A DNA stretch of 64,000 nucleotides from Epiperipatus broadwayi. Lineage: Eukaryota > Onychophora > Udeonychophora > Euonychophora > Peripatidae. Below, piece after piece: positions 1 to 12,969 of the stretch. A program made the translations under genes and the position numbers. The stretch lies in NCBI GenBank assembly GCA_028023455.1, contig JAQFVV010012416.1, positions 4,695,594 to 4,759,593 of the forward strand. The letters run 5' to 3'. The notes under the pieces are model-generated. The model did no database searches and had not been told where the DNA came from. It saw nothing but the letters and a program-made list of their open reading frames with translations. Numbering within the stretch: position 1 is the first letter of the stretch; each line of letters opens with the position of its first letter.

Positions 1-2859
1 TATTGGAAAATATTGACTGTTTATAATAATTAATAATTATATAAGTTTTTCATATAATTTCATTTTGAAATAAATAGTTTAGTTTAAGAGGATACATTTT
101 GTGTAGAAGAAAAAAATGTCTATTAAAGAAGACACTCAACTTTTACACTATAATTTATTTAGTATTTGTAATTTTACACAAAATTGCACATGCCAAACAT
201 TGTATTTGATATATGTCTTCCGAATGGTCAAAAAAGTTTTCTGGAAAACAAGAAAGCAAATGAAATTAATCACAGTGGACATTACATGGGATTGTTGGCG
301 CATTTTATTTTTTAAAAAAATATGACTTTGATGTATACTTTTAATATTTAATTTGTATTAGCTTTAATGGAAAATATATAATAGCACGATTTTTATGATA
401 TTATTTATTTGAAGTGAAAGTTTTATTTGGGTTTCTTGGATCTGCTTTTAAAAAAAAAAATCATCAACCCAATAATGTCATTCTCATTTATTTTTGTAAG
501 AGTTGATTTTTTAAGGTAATAAAAAACAAAATTATAGAAGCATATATCTATAGCCTTTAGTTATATTAATCAATTTATTGTTATAATTAGAAAAAACATA
601 TTCAGGGTTTTTTTAAAGTCCAATTTTACAATTCTAATAGGTTAAATATTATACTGACAAATCTAGAATTAACCAAATAATATAGAGAAGACTGTGGCAG
701 TCAGATATCTCTAAAAACACTTCTTGGTACTTATCTTAATGCTTTTTATTTAATTCAGTTATTTGAGTTTCGACTTTCTAGCAGTTTTTTTCAGTGCTAC
801 AAAATACAATTGCATGATATTATTTTGAAACTGTCAGATTACTTAATTGAATAAAAATCACTATAAAGAATGACAAAAAAATTAAACTTTTTAAAGATTT
901 AATATAAGTACTTCCATAAGAATGAAAGAGTATTGAAAATCTTGGAAAAACAGTTAGTTGAGATAGGGTGATTTATTTTTTAAAGCATACAAATAAAAAG
1001 ATTTTCGTAACTGCAAAAGTGTTTTATCTGTGGCCTTTATCCTCTAGTTAAACTAATATGATAATCATTCAATGAACAATATTGGATATCTAGCCAGACT
1101 TTATATGAGCATGTTACCTTTAAAAAATCATAAGCATGTTTGTGATCACAAATTTCTAAGATTCATCTGGTTATGTTTGAACTTCAGGTTATGATGTGGT
1201 GGGTGCATACGCTAAACATTACATGAGTTCTATAGCGCTAAAGAGGTTTTTGTTTTGCAAGTATGATCTATAATGACATTACGTGATCACCATTTCTTAT
1301 GGCAATACATATAGATAGTTTTGCCTGTTTCAACCATTTATTAATAATGCATTGGCAAATTATTGAGCTTTTAAAAACAAAATTTTGGATGAAGTTGTTT
1401 AAAAAGCATTGATTTCATTTTAGCATATTATTAAGAATTTTGCACTGAATGTAAATGTTTTATTTAAAGGAAAATAATTAATTTTTTTATTTTAACTTTT
1501 TAAATTAGTACCTGACAAAAGAGAAAGTGTAGCATTTATTACATTCAAAACTTGGTTGGGTTTAATTGAGTGTTTAAGAATCAATGCTAGTTATTATTTT
1601 GAACAGGGATGTGTTTTTCTATTCGTAACATTTCTAAGATAAGAAAAAAGTTGTTTTTGGTTTTTTTTTTTTTTGCCAAAGATGCCTCAAATCCTCCAAT
1701 GGGTTTTGAGTAAGTAATGTCACATTCGATACATGTCGAACCTCAGACAATCATTCAACGTTGGTGGATAAATGAGTACCTATTTTTAGCTGGAGAATAA
1801 CGAGAAAAAGTTCCTAAAACTAGGACACCCAGATAAAGGAAATGTGTTGATGATGAAGGGTGGAAAACATTAAATATGATGCAAATATTCTACATCAGTG
1901 AATTAATATATTGCATCTATGAACATTTAATCATTAATTTATATACATATGTATTTCTGTATCTTTAAACTCCTTTTTAATATGTAATTAGTAACACATT
2001 CACATATATATGAAATGGCGTTTGTTTAGCGTGAGGTATTAAAAGCCTGCTTCATCTGGCAATTTTAAAAGAAAATATTCATGTTTCATTAAAAATGCTA
2101 ACACCATTAAATAAGTTCTTAGTTTCTCATATTCTACACAAAATTCTTCATTATACCCAACCACATAAGTATATAACAATTGCGTTCTCATAACATACCC
2201 TAGCCAGATGGAAAACAGAACATTATATAATCGTGTTATTGTACAATATATTTATTTTTCTTTTATCAGGATGTAATCACTATTTATTATTAATAAAATT
2301 TTTGTTGAAATGAAACAACCTTTAAATATCACTTTCCAAAGCAATCAGGGAAGGAGAAAGTATTACTTAACAGGATTGCACAATTTACCAGAGTTGAAGA
2401 TTTGAGCAAGTTTAACTCAAATTACATGCACATCACTGTTTATATATATTTGTTATTTTAAAAAAACAACAACTAAATCCAATACGTAAAAAGAAAATAA
2501 CATTTTACTTGGTGAATTCAAACATTGTGGAAATAGTAAATAGATGTGTTATCTTCTTACAATGAGGTTCTTGTTGCTATAATATTGTGTTAATTTATTA
2601 CTTATAAAAGATTGCATAATATAGTTTGCAATAATCCAATGATCTCATTATCAGATAGTGAGTTTCATAATAATGATAAATTCAAGATTATTCTGATTTT
2701 AAAAAAAACATTTTTTTTAAAAATGAATAAATATTATTTTAAGATATAATTTAAATTCTTTATTAATATGACATTTACTTATGGTTGAATATTTTAACAG
2801 TATTTATATACAGTTGTTAATAAAATATCAGCATATTGTGATAATTTTTATTCATTTTA
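1..2859. other. A+T-rich intergenic spacer
   Basis: No gene is supported here. The short open frames are stop-poor accidents of A+T-rich DNA, with no motif and no splice context. The stretch around 1680-1860 is slightly less A+T-rich. It carries a TTAGCTGGAGAATAA-like string that recurs in variant form near 12115 and 26337, which suggests a worn dispersed repeat. Nothing else is recognisable. Confidence 0.6.
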
Positions 2860-2871
2860 GATATTAATGTT

Positions 2872-2971
2872 TGTTTGTTTTTTCATGTCATATGCGTTGA
2901 CCCAGATGCGAACCCCGGGCCAGCTACATGGAAGGCAGCTATGCTAACCGCTCGGCCACCAACGCTTGACT
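2872..2971 (-). repeat. tRNA-derived SINE, family A, copy 1
   Basis: On the minus strand the unit reads as a compact tRNA-like body of about 72 nt (2894-2965). Its ends GCGTTG and CAACGC can pair as an acceptor stem. It has an A-box-like TGGCCGAGCGGTTAGC, a B-box-like GGTTCGC, and a short A-rich tail after a TGACATATGA-like string. The element is flanked by a 12-bp target duplication GATATTAATGTT (2860-2871 and 2972-2983), which shows it is a retroposed insertion and not a tRNA gene. Five further copies lie in the window. Confidence 0.85.
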
Positions 2972-3235
2972 GATATTAATGTTATTTTTATTTTAAAGCT
3001 ATACAAAATACTTTCATTTGCTGATTGCAATATTTACACTTTTGAAACGTTTGATTGATATCATTAAGATTGGCAATTCTCTTAAGTGTTAAAAGTACAT
3101 AGCATTATTGTAGAAAGGTATGAGTCTGTTAATCTGACACCTGATACTGTTTTAATCTTAACCAGCCTTTACATTAGCAAATTTCCACTTTGGTATTTGT
3201 AATAACTTTGCATACATATGTTAGTATGCATTCAT

Positions 3236-3525
3236 GCACTTCAAATGTTGAGCACCTTAATCATATCTGTATTATTTTGTTCAGTTTGCTGCCTTTATAG
3301 TATTTATTTATTATTCTTAATATGTAAATAAGCTAATTTGCATATTCCATCAGTTTTATGATTGGATGCTATTAGCTCCTGCACTTCAAATGCCGAGCAC
3401 CTTAATCATATCTGTATTATTTTGTTTAGTTTGCTGCCTTTATAGTATTTATTTATTATTCTTAATATGTAAATAAGCTAATTTGCATATACTATCAGTT
3501 TTATGATTGGATGCTATTACCTCCT
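3236..3525. repeat. Tandem duplication, 145-bp unit, two copies
   Basis: A unit beginning GCACTTCAAATG at 3236 is repeated from 3381 with only a few differences, such as TTC/TTT and CCATC/CTATC. Both copies carry the octamer-like ATTTGCAT inside an A+T-rich context. There is no coding potential. It looks like a recent local duplication. Confidence 0.85.
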
Positions 3526-4104
3526 TTGTTTATAATATTATTATTTGTCATGTACCAAGCCTTTTTTTATTTTCTCCTTTCTGTACTAAATGCACAAGTT
3601 TGATATTTTGTAAGCAAAGCTGTGTCTGTCTCCTTTTTCTTGATCTAAGCTTAACGCAAACATATATTCAGTTTTCTTAGGTCAAATTGTGCACATACAT
3701 GTGCTGCACTAATTTCGTAGTAATGTTGGTCTGCAAACAAATAATAATTATACTCTGCATATTTTAATTTTCATTATTTTAAAAACATACAGTTCTGTAA
3801 ATACATTAGTAAATTTTTCTCTTCACCTTTTATACCATTCAGAGTAAGTTTCATTAGGCAGAATAGAATTTGCTAATGAAGTAGCAATGGCTAAGATCAT
3901 ATGATATATTGTTGATTATATGATGTATTATTACTTCTGTAAATGCTTATCATTGACAGGTAGGATATGCTTTTCTTTTGTTTTTTTACATTATCCCGAT
4001 ATTCTGTCTAATTCATGATTTTTATTTTTTAAAAGAAATAGCAACCAAAAACTTTAATCTCTTAATTTTTTAAAAAAAAAAACATTTACTATAGTTGATC
4101 TATT

Positions 4105-4690
4105 TAAATAGAAAGATTTTGCAAGTATTAATGTGTAATAAGAAACGTGGACTTAATCAGTGAAGTATTTAATAGCTTCACACTCTTAGATCTAACTGCT
4201 TCAGCTTCACCTATTTAAATAGAAAGTAGGTTGAGGTAAAGAAGGGTTCCCCTCTTTTCTTCCAAAGCATAAGCTTGTGGTTAAGATCTGTAGAGGTCCC
4301 TAATATTACATTTTACACGCATATTCTTGAGGTTAAAGCCTTAGTAAATATTACTTACATAATCAATGTGCATTTAAATAAATTTATAATTACAATTTTA
4401 AATTATCATAATAGATTTCTAACTATAAGATCTTTCCATTGACTCATTGTAAATCGAAAGATTTCGCGAGTATTAATGTGTAATAAGAAATGTGAACTTA
4501 ATCAGTAAAGTATTTAATAGCTTCTTCACCTATTTAAATAGAAAGTAGGTTGAAGTAAAGAACGGTTCCCCTCTTTTCTTCCAAAGCATAAGCTTGTGGT
4601 TAAGACCTGTAGAGGTCCCTAATATCACATTTTACATGCATATTCTTGAGGTTAAAGCCTTAATAAATATTACTATAGTTGATCTTATAA
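4105..4690. repeat. Tandem duplication carrying 5'-truncated copies of palindromic element B
   Basis: A segment beginning GAAAGATTTTGC near 4110 is repeated from about 4454 (period about 344 bp). Each copy holds the core and right arm of the palindromic element that is complete at 40605-40889: CACCTATTTAAATAGAAAG, GGTTCCCCTCTTTTCTTCC, then AAGCTTGTGGTTAAG, CTGTAGAGGTCCCTA and the tail. The left arm is missing in both. The string ACTATAGTTGATCT occurs at both outer edges (about 4088 and 4673). No gene is seen. Confidence 0.75.
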
Positions 4691-4984
4691 CATAAAATTT
4701 GATAAGTTTTAATTATTAAATCTTACTGAACCTTACTCCAACTAATTGTTGAGCAAGGTACATTTTAAATAGTTTGGTGCAGTTGTCTGTTACTTCTGGT
4801 ACTCAAACTTCTTATGAAGTTCTGAGCAATAAATCATTTGATTATTTATTTTGAAAGAAAGAGGAAAAAATAATCAATATTTTTTGGGATTATAAAAATG
4901 CTGTACTAAGAGAAAAAATATATACAAAATGTATAATCATTTTCATGATAAAATTATAGTTACAACTTTATCAATTATATGTAA

Positions 4985-5250
4985 GTAGAGGGATTTGAAC
5001 TCAGGATTTTTCAGTCTATTTGTCCTCCGCTCTATCTCAAGAAACTGATACACATGCCACACAATGCAAAAAAAATACATGGTCACCAATATACATATTT
5101 TATGCAGAACCAAGACTAATCAGTTGTCCAGATCTTAATCTCCCATACATATATATATATACAATCAGTGTTGTTTATATTAAGATAGCAATTCCTCAAA
5201 CTTTAATGGACAGGCTTCAATCTTCTCACTCTTCCAACAATTCAACTGTT
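4985..5250 (-). repeat. Dispersed repeat family B with tRNA-like end, copy 1
   Basis: Read on the minus strand, it runs from a region with AAGCCTGTCCATTAAAG, through GATCTGGACAACTG and GTTCTGCATAAAATATG, to a tRNA-like end with an A-box-like GAGATAGAGCGG and the B-box-like GAGTTCAAATCCC. The same order is seen at 29265-29600 and partly at 10415-10635. The tRNA-like part lies at the downstream end in this reading. The overlapping 91-codon frame at 5020-5295 is part of this repeat and is not a gene. Confidence 0.65.
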
Positions 5251-5474
5251 CATTTCATTGCAAAATTGATGTCAAATACTCAAAGTCCTTATTGAATTTG
5301 TTATTGTAGTCATACCCTTGTAGACAGTATGTCAATCTAACCCCTCATATTATCAGATCATTATGTATCCACATATATTAATAGGAGAGAGATGGGCTGA
5401 ACTTATAATCTATTTTCAAGCAATATGCAATTCTAAGGCAGTATGTAATTTGTTCATACTGAATGTTTCTTATA

Positions 5475-5515
5475 TATGCAGGTGAAGGGATTTGAACTCA
5501 GGTTTACATTTAATA
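5475..5515 (-). repeat. Family B tRNA-like end, fragment
   Basis: Only the B-box-like end (minus strand GAGTTCAAATCCC) with a few flanking bases is recognisable. Confidence 0.45.
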
Positions 5516-5519
5516 TAAC

Positions 5520-7344
5520 AAAAAGTAAAAAAACTAAGCGCTAAGTATTTATTTTTTGATTTTTATAAAGGGAATATGTCAATAAAATAAACATTTAATT
5601 CAGAGGATGCATTATAAATATATATCAAATAGATATTAAAATTAGTAATTATTTAATATTTACATCTAATATTTGTTTTAGTTTCCAGAAGTTTATAGAT
5701 GCTTTAAAAAGATGTAGTTTTATAATGAGGGATTTTATATATAAAATTAAGATATGCATAAAGGTATACTGAAAACAAATATAGAAAAAGATGGCATCAT
5801 ATATTGTTTTTTGAGCAATATTATCTATGTAATATAAGTTCTAAATTTAAGCACTTGGAAAAAAGCGCGCCCTGATAAAATTTTAAGTAAACAAAAACCC
5901 AGAATAATGTAAACAACAGGCATGTAATAAAATGAGCCGTTTAACTTTACATCTGTTATTTACATTTTGGAGAATGAGTCTCTGTCTATTTAAAGCCTTA
6001 TTTGCATGTGCAGTAGGAAATTGATGCATTTCTCCCTCTGTTGCTAAATTTAGAACTTTTATTACACAATTAATGCTACAAGAAAAATTTAATCATAGGT
6101 GAGGTCATATTTATATAATAGCAAATGCAATATTATTTAATAAAATTATAGCACTAAAATGAACTCTACAATTTTTATTATAACAGCATATAAATAACAA
6201 CTATCACTAATTTAGAGCATAACTGCTACCTTCAATAACATTTATATTTAAAATTTAAAAATCAAAATCTCTCTAAAATCACCCATCATTAATGATTTGT
6301 TTATTTATATATTGAATATTATAAAATTAATTCCAGAATTTTGTTTTATTATTATTTATTATTTTATTTGATATTATATATATATAGGTAATATGTACAT
6401 AATAAATGAGGCTTAGAATTTTTATTCAGGTAATCACCCGATATTAGTCAGTAAATGGGTATCCAGTTATTCTAAATTCCTTTTAAGTGCAAAAAAGTGT
6501 TAACAATTTACTATTTTGAGTGGTTAATGTCTTATTAACATCTGACTGTGTTTTTTTTAAATAAAACATTAAATGGAAATTTCTATATGTTAAAATATTT
6601 TCATTAATTAGCTGTGTAAAAATTATTACATTTTAATACTTTACTTGTAAATTGATGAAAGAGTCTATTAAACAATAGAAAAAGTTGTGTGATTTTGATT
6701 TATTATACTTATATATGTTTACTGCAACACTTTATCTCTAATAATGACTAGAGCAGCATTAGAAGATAATTCCTTTTAAATGCAAAAAACTACTAAGTTT
6801 ACCATTTTTATTGGTTACTGTCTTATTAACATATGACTCTGTTTTTTTCTATATAAAATAATAAATGGATATTTCCACATACTCAAATATTTTCATCAAT
6901 AACATCCATTCACATTATTAAATTATATATATGGTAAATGAAAAGTAAGACTTTTACCACTTCATAAATAAAGAAAACAATGAACATTTTTTATTATAAC
7001 CTTAATGCACTTTTGATTGTTAAGCATTTTACCAAAATAAAAATTAAAATAAAATATAAAATTATATATTTAGTGTAATTGTTGAAAATGCATTCAATTG
7101 GATAGTATTCTGTTTATTACTGGTTTTACATATTAATGATCTAAGCCTTTTTAATTTTACATTTCCTGTCATGCTCAGTGCAATCCATTTGTTCTTTATA
7201 GTTAAAAATATGATCAAATTTTCTTTCATGTTTTAAAAATATTGATGATACTATAAAATCTATTTCAGCTTTATTATAAATATGGATATGCAGCTTTAAC
7301 TTTCCACTAATACTGAGTCTCAATTTGCGATAGTAAACATAAGA
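5520..7344. other. A+T-rich spacer with an old direct duplication
   Basis: Two diverged copies of a block of about 140 bp lie at 6470-6610 and 6765-6905. They share TTCCTTTTAA, the string TGTCTTATTAACAT and the phrase ATTTTCATYAAT. Nothing coding or structural is recognised in the remainder. Confidence 0.5.
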
Positions 7345-7360
7345 ACAATTTAGTTCCTTA

Positions 7361-7717
7361 AACAATGAGAATTGCCGATTGCTCAACAAACTTTGTGATA
7401 AATGCTTATCCAGAGAAAGCATTTAAAATATTTCTGTCATGAACATCTCCCCAAACCTCTGACCATGGTTTCATGCTTTGGCACTTCTCAGAGAGGTGGT
7501 AGGGTAGCTTCAGACACTAGATCTACCTAGCACCTCTCTGAGGAGTGCCAAAGCATGAAACCATGGTCAAGGGTTGGGGGAGGTCCTGACAGAGATATTT
7601 TAAATGCTTTCTCTGGCTAAGCATTTATCACAATGCTTGTTGAGCAATTGGCAATGCTCATTGTTTATATCTTATAAGCTTAAGAGAATTGGGTCATGTG
7701 ATCTGACTCTTATTTTG
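7361..7717. repeat. Palindromic (foldback) insertion, 357 bp, with 16-bp target duplication
   Basis: The arms at about 7361-7499 and 7530-7668 are inverted copies of each other (for example CATGCTTTGGCACTTCTC against GAGGAGTGCCAAAGCATG). They enclose a loop of about 30 bases. After the right arm comes an unpaired tail of about 50 bp ending TCTTATTTTG. The whole is bracketed by ACAATTTAGTTCCTTA at 7345-7360 and 7718-7733. A 16-bp duplication is longer than cut-and-paste DNA transposons normally make and suits a retroposed hairpin. The short minus-strand frame at 7141-7422 overlaps the arm and is not a gene. Confidence 0.75.
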
Positions 7718-7733
7718 ACAATTTAGTTCCTTA

Positions 7734-9735
7734 TTTCTATTTTTGCTATTATTGATCAATTGGTCTAACACAGCTTTATTTTTATTCCATTTTAATTTAT
7801 TATAATTTATATGCTTAAATGATACACATTTGTCATAACTCTTATTTGTTAAATCAAGAATATATTTATCAATATCTTTTTTTTATTAGCATCAAACCTT
7901 TAAAAACCTTTAAATCCTGCATATTTATATATCCTAACTAATTTAGGATTGCTATAACCTCTAATATTAATAGGCTTAATTTAACATAATATAGGTTAAT
8001 ATATTATTATTGTATTTCATCAACAAATCAAGGTATTTAATGCATTTTCTATTTTGTGAAAATTAATTGAAAATAATTTATAAGTTTTTGTTCAGCAATT
8101 ATGTTAAAATTTATCTGCCAATACCACACATTGTATTAATAATTTAACGCCAATACTAATACTGTGTATATAAGGAAAAATGACTGAAGGTGTATTAAGG
8201 TTATATTTGATATTTTCAGTTTATCCTACAATTACAAGGCATTGGTATTATCTTTATTGCCTTTTGGTTAATGGGTTATTGCGATTATTCACACTTTCAT
8301 CATAATTCAATGTCAGAAACCAAATTAGTCTTATATCTATTATAGTGGATTGAGAGTGAATATTAATGTAAGGTTAAATCAGTGTATATGTGTGTGATTC
8401 AGACTTTGTATTTTATAAATACAGGTAGTAACTGCTGAAACATTCTAGCATTGATTTGTATTTGTTTACTATATGTATATAATTAAGTTATACACACACA
8501 TCTATGTATCATATAAAGAAGAAAAAGTTAATTTTTGGTACTATGTACCAGACTCACAGCAAGCAAATTAAACCATGAGATTGGCACACAGTACCGAAAG
8601 TGCACTTGGTGAAATATCATATTCTCTGTATAACCCATAGATATACGTGAATGTATGTATATCTATATTGTATTGTATATTATACAATTTACATTGGAGA
8701 TAGAATTATTAATTTATTTGTATATAATTAAGCTAAAAAAATTAATGAAAGGATATTTGCTCATTATTTTAATCCTAAAGTTCTCTTGATGGATTGTATT
8801 GGATGTAATGACAGGAAATGTAAATAAATAGAAAGGGTAATCTAATAATAATGCAGATTCACTGATGAGCAGAAAATCTAATAATGTTCGAGTGTATAAT
8901 TTCTTTTTTTTTAATATACTGGCTTCCGTAAGTACCATATTGAGATTATAGTTAATGATTTCAGTGTTTCACGTATAAAATAGTGTTTCTCTTATCTTCG
9001 CTTTATTACATTTCAGTGATGGAGTTATAGCTTTTTTTTATCATAAAGAATAATAGAAGAAAGTTTGTCATTTATTTTTATTATTTATTATATTCTTTAA
9101 CAATGCAACAGTTTTATTTACTTGTTGCAATTATTAAATTTATATATTTTTTAACTGCCATTAACGCAGGTTTGTGATAGATTATTTTAACTAATAAAAA
9201 TTATGTAGTAATCTAGTTTTACTTTGTAATATAAATATTGATAATTTGTTTTTATTTAATGATACAATATTAACAAATATTTACTTAATTTTTAATTTAT
9301 AAAAATTAGATTAGATTAATTGCTAAGTCAGATATTTTAAAGATAAAATTGTTTCATAAAAATAAAGTAACAATTACGAATAAATAACAGATAAGTAGTT
9401 TATTTAGAGACAAAAATTAAATATAATGATTCAATTTTTATTAAAATATATATATTATTAACTAAGATTTTTACTAGCAGCTTCTAACTTTAAGATATAA
9501 ACAAACGGTAACAACTGCTACACATGCGCTGTACTGTCATAGATCGAGAGCCTCATATTCAATAAAAACATCTTGTTTTAATATGACAGTAAGATTATGT
9601 TTAGCTACCATTTATTTATAATTACAATTGAAATATATTTTTTTTACATTCATGATGACATTATGATGTAGTAGTAGTACACCTTTTTATCATATGCATG
9701 ATCTAGGTTTGAACTCCAGCTGACTATCCAGTATT
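7734..9735. other. A+T-rich spacer
   Basis: Low-complexity DNA with short (AC)n and (AT)n runs, for example near 8490 and 8650. No frame with a recognisable domain, no tRNA-like fold and no long repeat was seen. Confidence 0.6.
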
Positions 9736-9812
9736 TATTTGTTGGTAAGCTAAAGAGTCGAATGGAACATTATCCACGGATGACTCTCATGATTGGAAAA
9801 GGGCTTAGTGAC

Positions 9813-9962
9813 CTGAAAAAAATCTCCAGGTTTATTCAGTCCACACGTGAATCCATAATCACAAGCATGATAAGCAGATACAATTTTGCTTAAAGAAAAT
9901 AATGACAGAAAAAGAAAGATTGAAAAAGTAGTCATTGGATAAAGCAGCAAATTATTAAGCAA
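9813..9962 (-). CDS. Candidate first coding exon of a small secreted protein (weak)
   Basis: A minus-strand frame opens MLNNLLLYPMTTF and runs into a strongly hydrophobic stretch (FSIFLFLSLFSL) followed by small residues (KIVSA) at about residue 30. This has the layout of a signal peptide with a cleavage site. The mature start would be YHACDYGFTCGLNK, with two cysteines. A CAG/GTCACT splice-donor-like site follows directly at 9813/9812. An alternative start is the second Met at 9935. No downstream exon or family match was recognised. The composition is ordinary for the region, so this may be chance. Confidence 0.2.
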
Positions 9963-10414
9963 TCAGATATTTAATTTGAAAATCTATAATGCTTGAAAAA
10001 TTATATGATCAACTTTACTGATCTTTAAAAGTTAATATATTTGCTGCAGAAATCTGCCAATAGTTAAAACTACTATAAAATAATCTTCAATGTTTTGAAT
10101 TGTTTATTTAAAAATTATTCTTATATTTTTATACTGCAGTTTTGTGTATATTCTTGATTTTACTGTATGCAAGAAGACCAAAAAATAATTGATTATCTCT
10201 GTTGATACACAGTGCTGATGCATTGTATCAATTTATGGTACTTCATTTATATGCTACATTACCCTCCCCCCCCTAAATGAAAATGAACAAAAAAAGAATA
10301 CAAACTAAAAATAAAAACACTAAAATTTATTTTAATAAATTGTATGATATGTCAACAGTCATTTTTCCATCTTGGAGTGCCATTTGTGATCATTTTATTA
10401 ATAATGTTTTAATT

Positions 10415-10635
10415 AGAGGGCATTTGAACACAGATTTTGAAGCAAACTGAGCACTGATTGGAGATGATGATCTGGACCAACTGCTGAGTGCTGGTTCAGC
10501 ACGAATTATGTATATTGGAAATCATTTATTTTTTCTGCGAGCATGTGGACATGTGTATTGGTTGGAAAAGATGGAGGGGATGACCTAAAGAAGCTTGAAA
10601 GTCTGGGTTCAAATCCCCTCTAATTACATCTTGAT
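10415..10635 (+). repeat. Dispersed repeat family B, copy 2
   Basis: It contains GATGATCTGGACCAACTG, GCTGGTTCAGCACGAATT and a B-box-like GGGTTCAAATCCCC at its right end, in the same order as the other copies. It ends against TAATTACATC. No coding. Confidence 0.65.
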
Positions 10636-11494
10636 TAAAAGTATATATAATACACTTGTATTTAAATAATAATGTTTTAGAAAGTTATATTGAAAACACC
10701 TAGATCTAAAATAGGTAACGGCAAATAAAGGCAACTGTAAATTCTGAAACCGTTACAGACTTTAGAGCATTAAAACAATTAGATAGACTATTGCCTGTTG
10801 ATAATGAGACTGCTATTACATTCCATAGGAAGAAAAAAAGGATATACAGAGAACATGTAATTGCAATGTAAATCTGATGCTTCACGTTTATTTTATCTGA
10901 AAAATAATTATAAGATACAGTAAATTTTTTAATTTTATTTTTTTGACAGAATATGAATGAGAGCACACAGTAAATATACATGAAAATATACTCCCTCATT
11001 TTATAATTAATAACTACATTATTATTATTTTGTTTATACTATAATCTTAATTTATATATGTATACTATAGGCATGAAAAGCATTTGTGGTTTATATATGT
11101 GTGTGTTAAAAAAATGTATTCCATTGTAATCAAAAATATATCTATAAACATGAGCTTTTATGCATGATAAATGAGAAGAGGGCTTGAAACAAGATGTTAT
11201 GATATCGATAAAACATGACTATTGTGCATGATATATGAGAAAGGGGTTTAAAACAAAATACAGCAGATGTTATGACTCCATTGTATATTTTAAATCTATC
11301 CCGAAAAACAGTTTTGAAAGAACTGTTTAATATAATTAATGATAATCAATGATGAGAAAGTTTTGATTAAAAAATAATACTATAATGACTTATTGTTAAG
11401 GAGTTTATAAAAGTTTGAGATCTGTAAGTGGGAGAGTTCAAACCATAATCCATAATATTGAGCTTCAGAGATTGTTTTCTGTCATTTATTAAAC

Positions 11495-11587
11495 CATGCT
11501 GGCCAAGTAGTCAGCACAGCTGCCTTACAAGCTGTTGTTTGGGTTTGTGGGTTTGCTTCCCAGCCAATGCTTTGACACATGAGAGAA
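11495..11587 (+). repeat. tRNA-derived SINE, family A, copy 2 (diverged)
   Basis: The order is the same as in the other family A copies: CTGGCCAAGTAGTCAGC (A-box region), GCTGCCTTACAAGC, GGGTTTGCTTCCC (B-box region), CCAATGC, then TTTGACACATGAGA. The acceptor pairing is weakened and no clear target duplication remains, so this is an older insertion. Confidence 0.65.
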
Positions 11588-11689
11588 TTTATGACTTATA
11601 ACTAAAATAAAATAATAGATATTATACGCTATATAACTATCACAAACTGTAGGGTTACACTTTTCATTTTAAAAATATGAATTTTTTTC

Positions 11690-11808
11690 TACAGTACAGA
11701 ATTTTTCATATCTGCACTTATATATGTAATATATAGGGGGTTTGAATTCAGATTTTTACATGACGCTCAACCATCCATGCTATGTCATACTGCTGATGCA
11801 CTGATCAC
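11690..11808 (-). repeat. Family B tRNA-like end, copy 3 (partial)
   Basis: The minus strand carries the worn B-box GAATTCAAACCCCC after a tRNA-like stretch. The TATATATGTAATATATAG context matches the copy near 26400, so the two are related partial insertions. Confidence 0.5.
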
Positions 11809-12786
11809 ACTTTTTAATTTAGTAACTAATACATAACATAATCTTATTTTACTATGAACTCTTCCTAATATCTGTCTTATAGAATATAGGTAAAATAAAA
11901 AAGTAGTAGTTAAAACAACCAATAAATAGTACACTAAAGGGTAAAGGCTTTTCTAACAGCTTTTCACAAAGATACAGTAAAGAAGAAAGCAGTCATACGA
12001 TTATCTGAAAACGATGGTTATGGCTCAAGCATTATTTTATTCTCATTTAATCCTCTAGTTAGAAAGATTTAGATATCCATTTTTCTGATCATTAATAGAT
12101 GTCCTACTACCTTTAGCTAGAGAATAAAACACAGATGGAAAGATCAAACAATTGTCAAGTCCAGTGAATACTTCCTTCTCTTTCATTGTTTCTCTATGAG
12201 AGACTGTTGGAGAGATTTTGTTCCCGGTAGTAGGCTGTTTATTAAAAAGATTGTTTACTTTTACTGAGTAGTTGAGTTGAGCCACTTAAACCTGAATTCA
12301 AAATTGTCTGATCTATCAGGCTAATATTCAAATCCAGTCATTACAGAAATTGGCCACTGTCATGCAACAATATACTTTTTATATATTTTGTAATATTTTA
12401 AAATGATAAATATGATTGGATTAGTACAAGTGCAGCCTGCAATATTTATCAATTTTTATGGTAAGTAATTAGTACCCATGTGACAATCTGCTTAAAGCTT
12501 AATTTCTCTAAATGATGATTATCTGGATCAACTATGGAGTAATATGTTGATGATTATAAGAACTATATATGATGTGGTTTTTCCAATTTTTATTACTCAT
12601 TAGCAGTCATTTTTAATCACCATTCTAACACCACAAAGTGAATTTTGCAATGGCTAATCCATAAATTACAAATACATCCAAATATATACATATTAAATGC
12701 TGATCCTAAAATTTGTTTATTTGACAACTTACAGTGATATATTTCATTTTTTTCTGCAGTCAACGTTTGTAACATATCCTCTTAAC

Positions 12787-12969
12787 CAGTGGTTTTCAAC
12801 CTGTGGGTCATGACTCCTTTGAGGGTTGAACAACCCTTTCTCAGGGTCCCCTTAACCATTGGAAAACACATTTTTGATTCATAACAGTAGCAAAATTACA
12901 GGTTGAGGGTCACCACAACGTAAGGAACTGTATTAAGAGTCGTGACATTAGGAAGGTTGAGAGCCATTG
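12787..12969. mobile_element. SPIN-like non-autonomous hAT transposon (MITE), 183 bp
   Basis: The element starts CAGTGGTTTTCAACCTGTGG and ends with the inverted counterpart GGAAGGTTGAGAGCCATTG. Between them are GGGTTGAACAACCCTTTC, GGAAAACACAT, ATTCATAACAGTAGCAAAAT and GGGTCACCACAACG. These phrases match the published SPIN (SPACE INVADERS) non-autonomous hAT family and its rodent relative URR1, as I remember them. The flanks CTCTTAAC (12779-12786) and CTCTTAAT (12970-12977) form an 8-bp target duplication with one mismatch, the hAT hallmark. It has no coding capacity and would have been moved by a transposase encoded elsewhere. Divergence from the consensus suggests moderate age. Confidence 0.88.
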
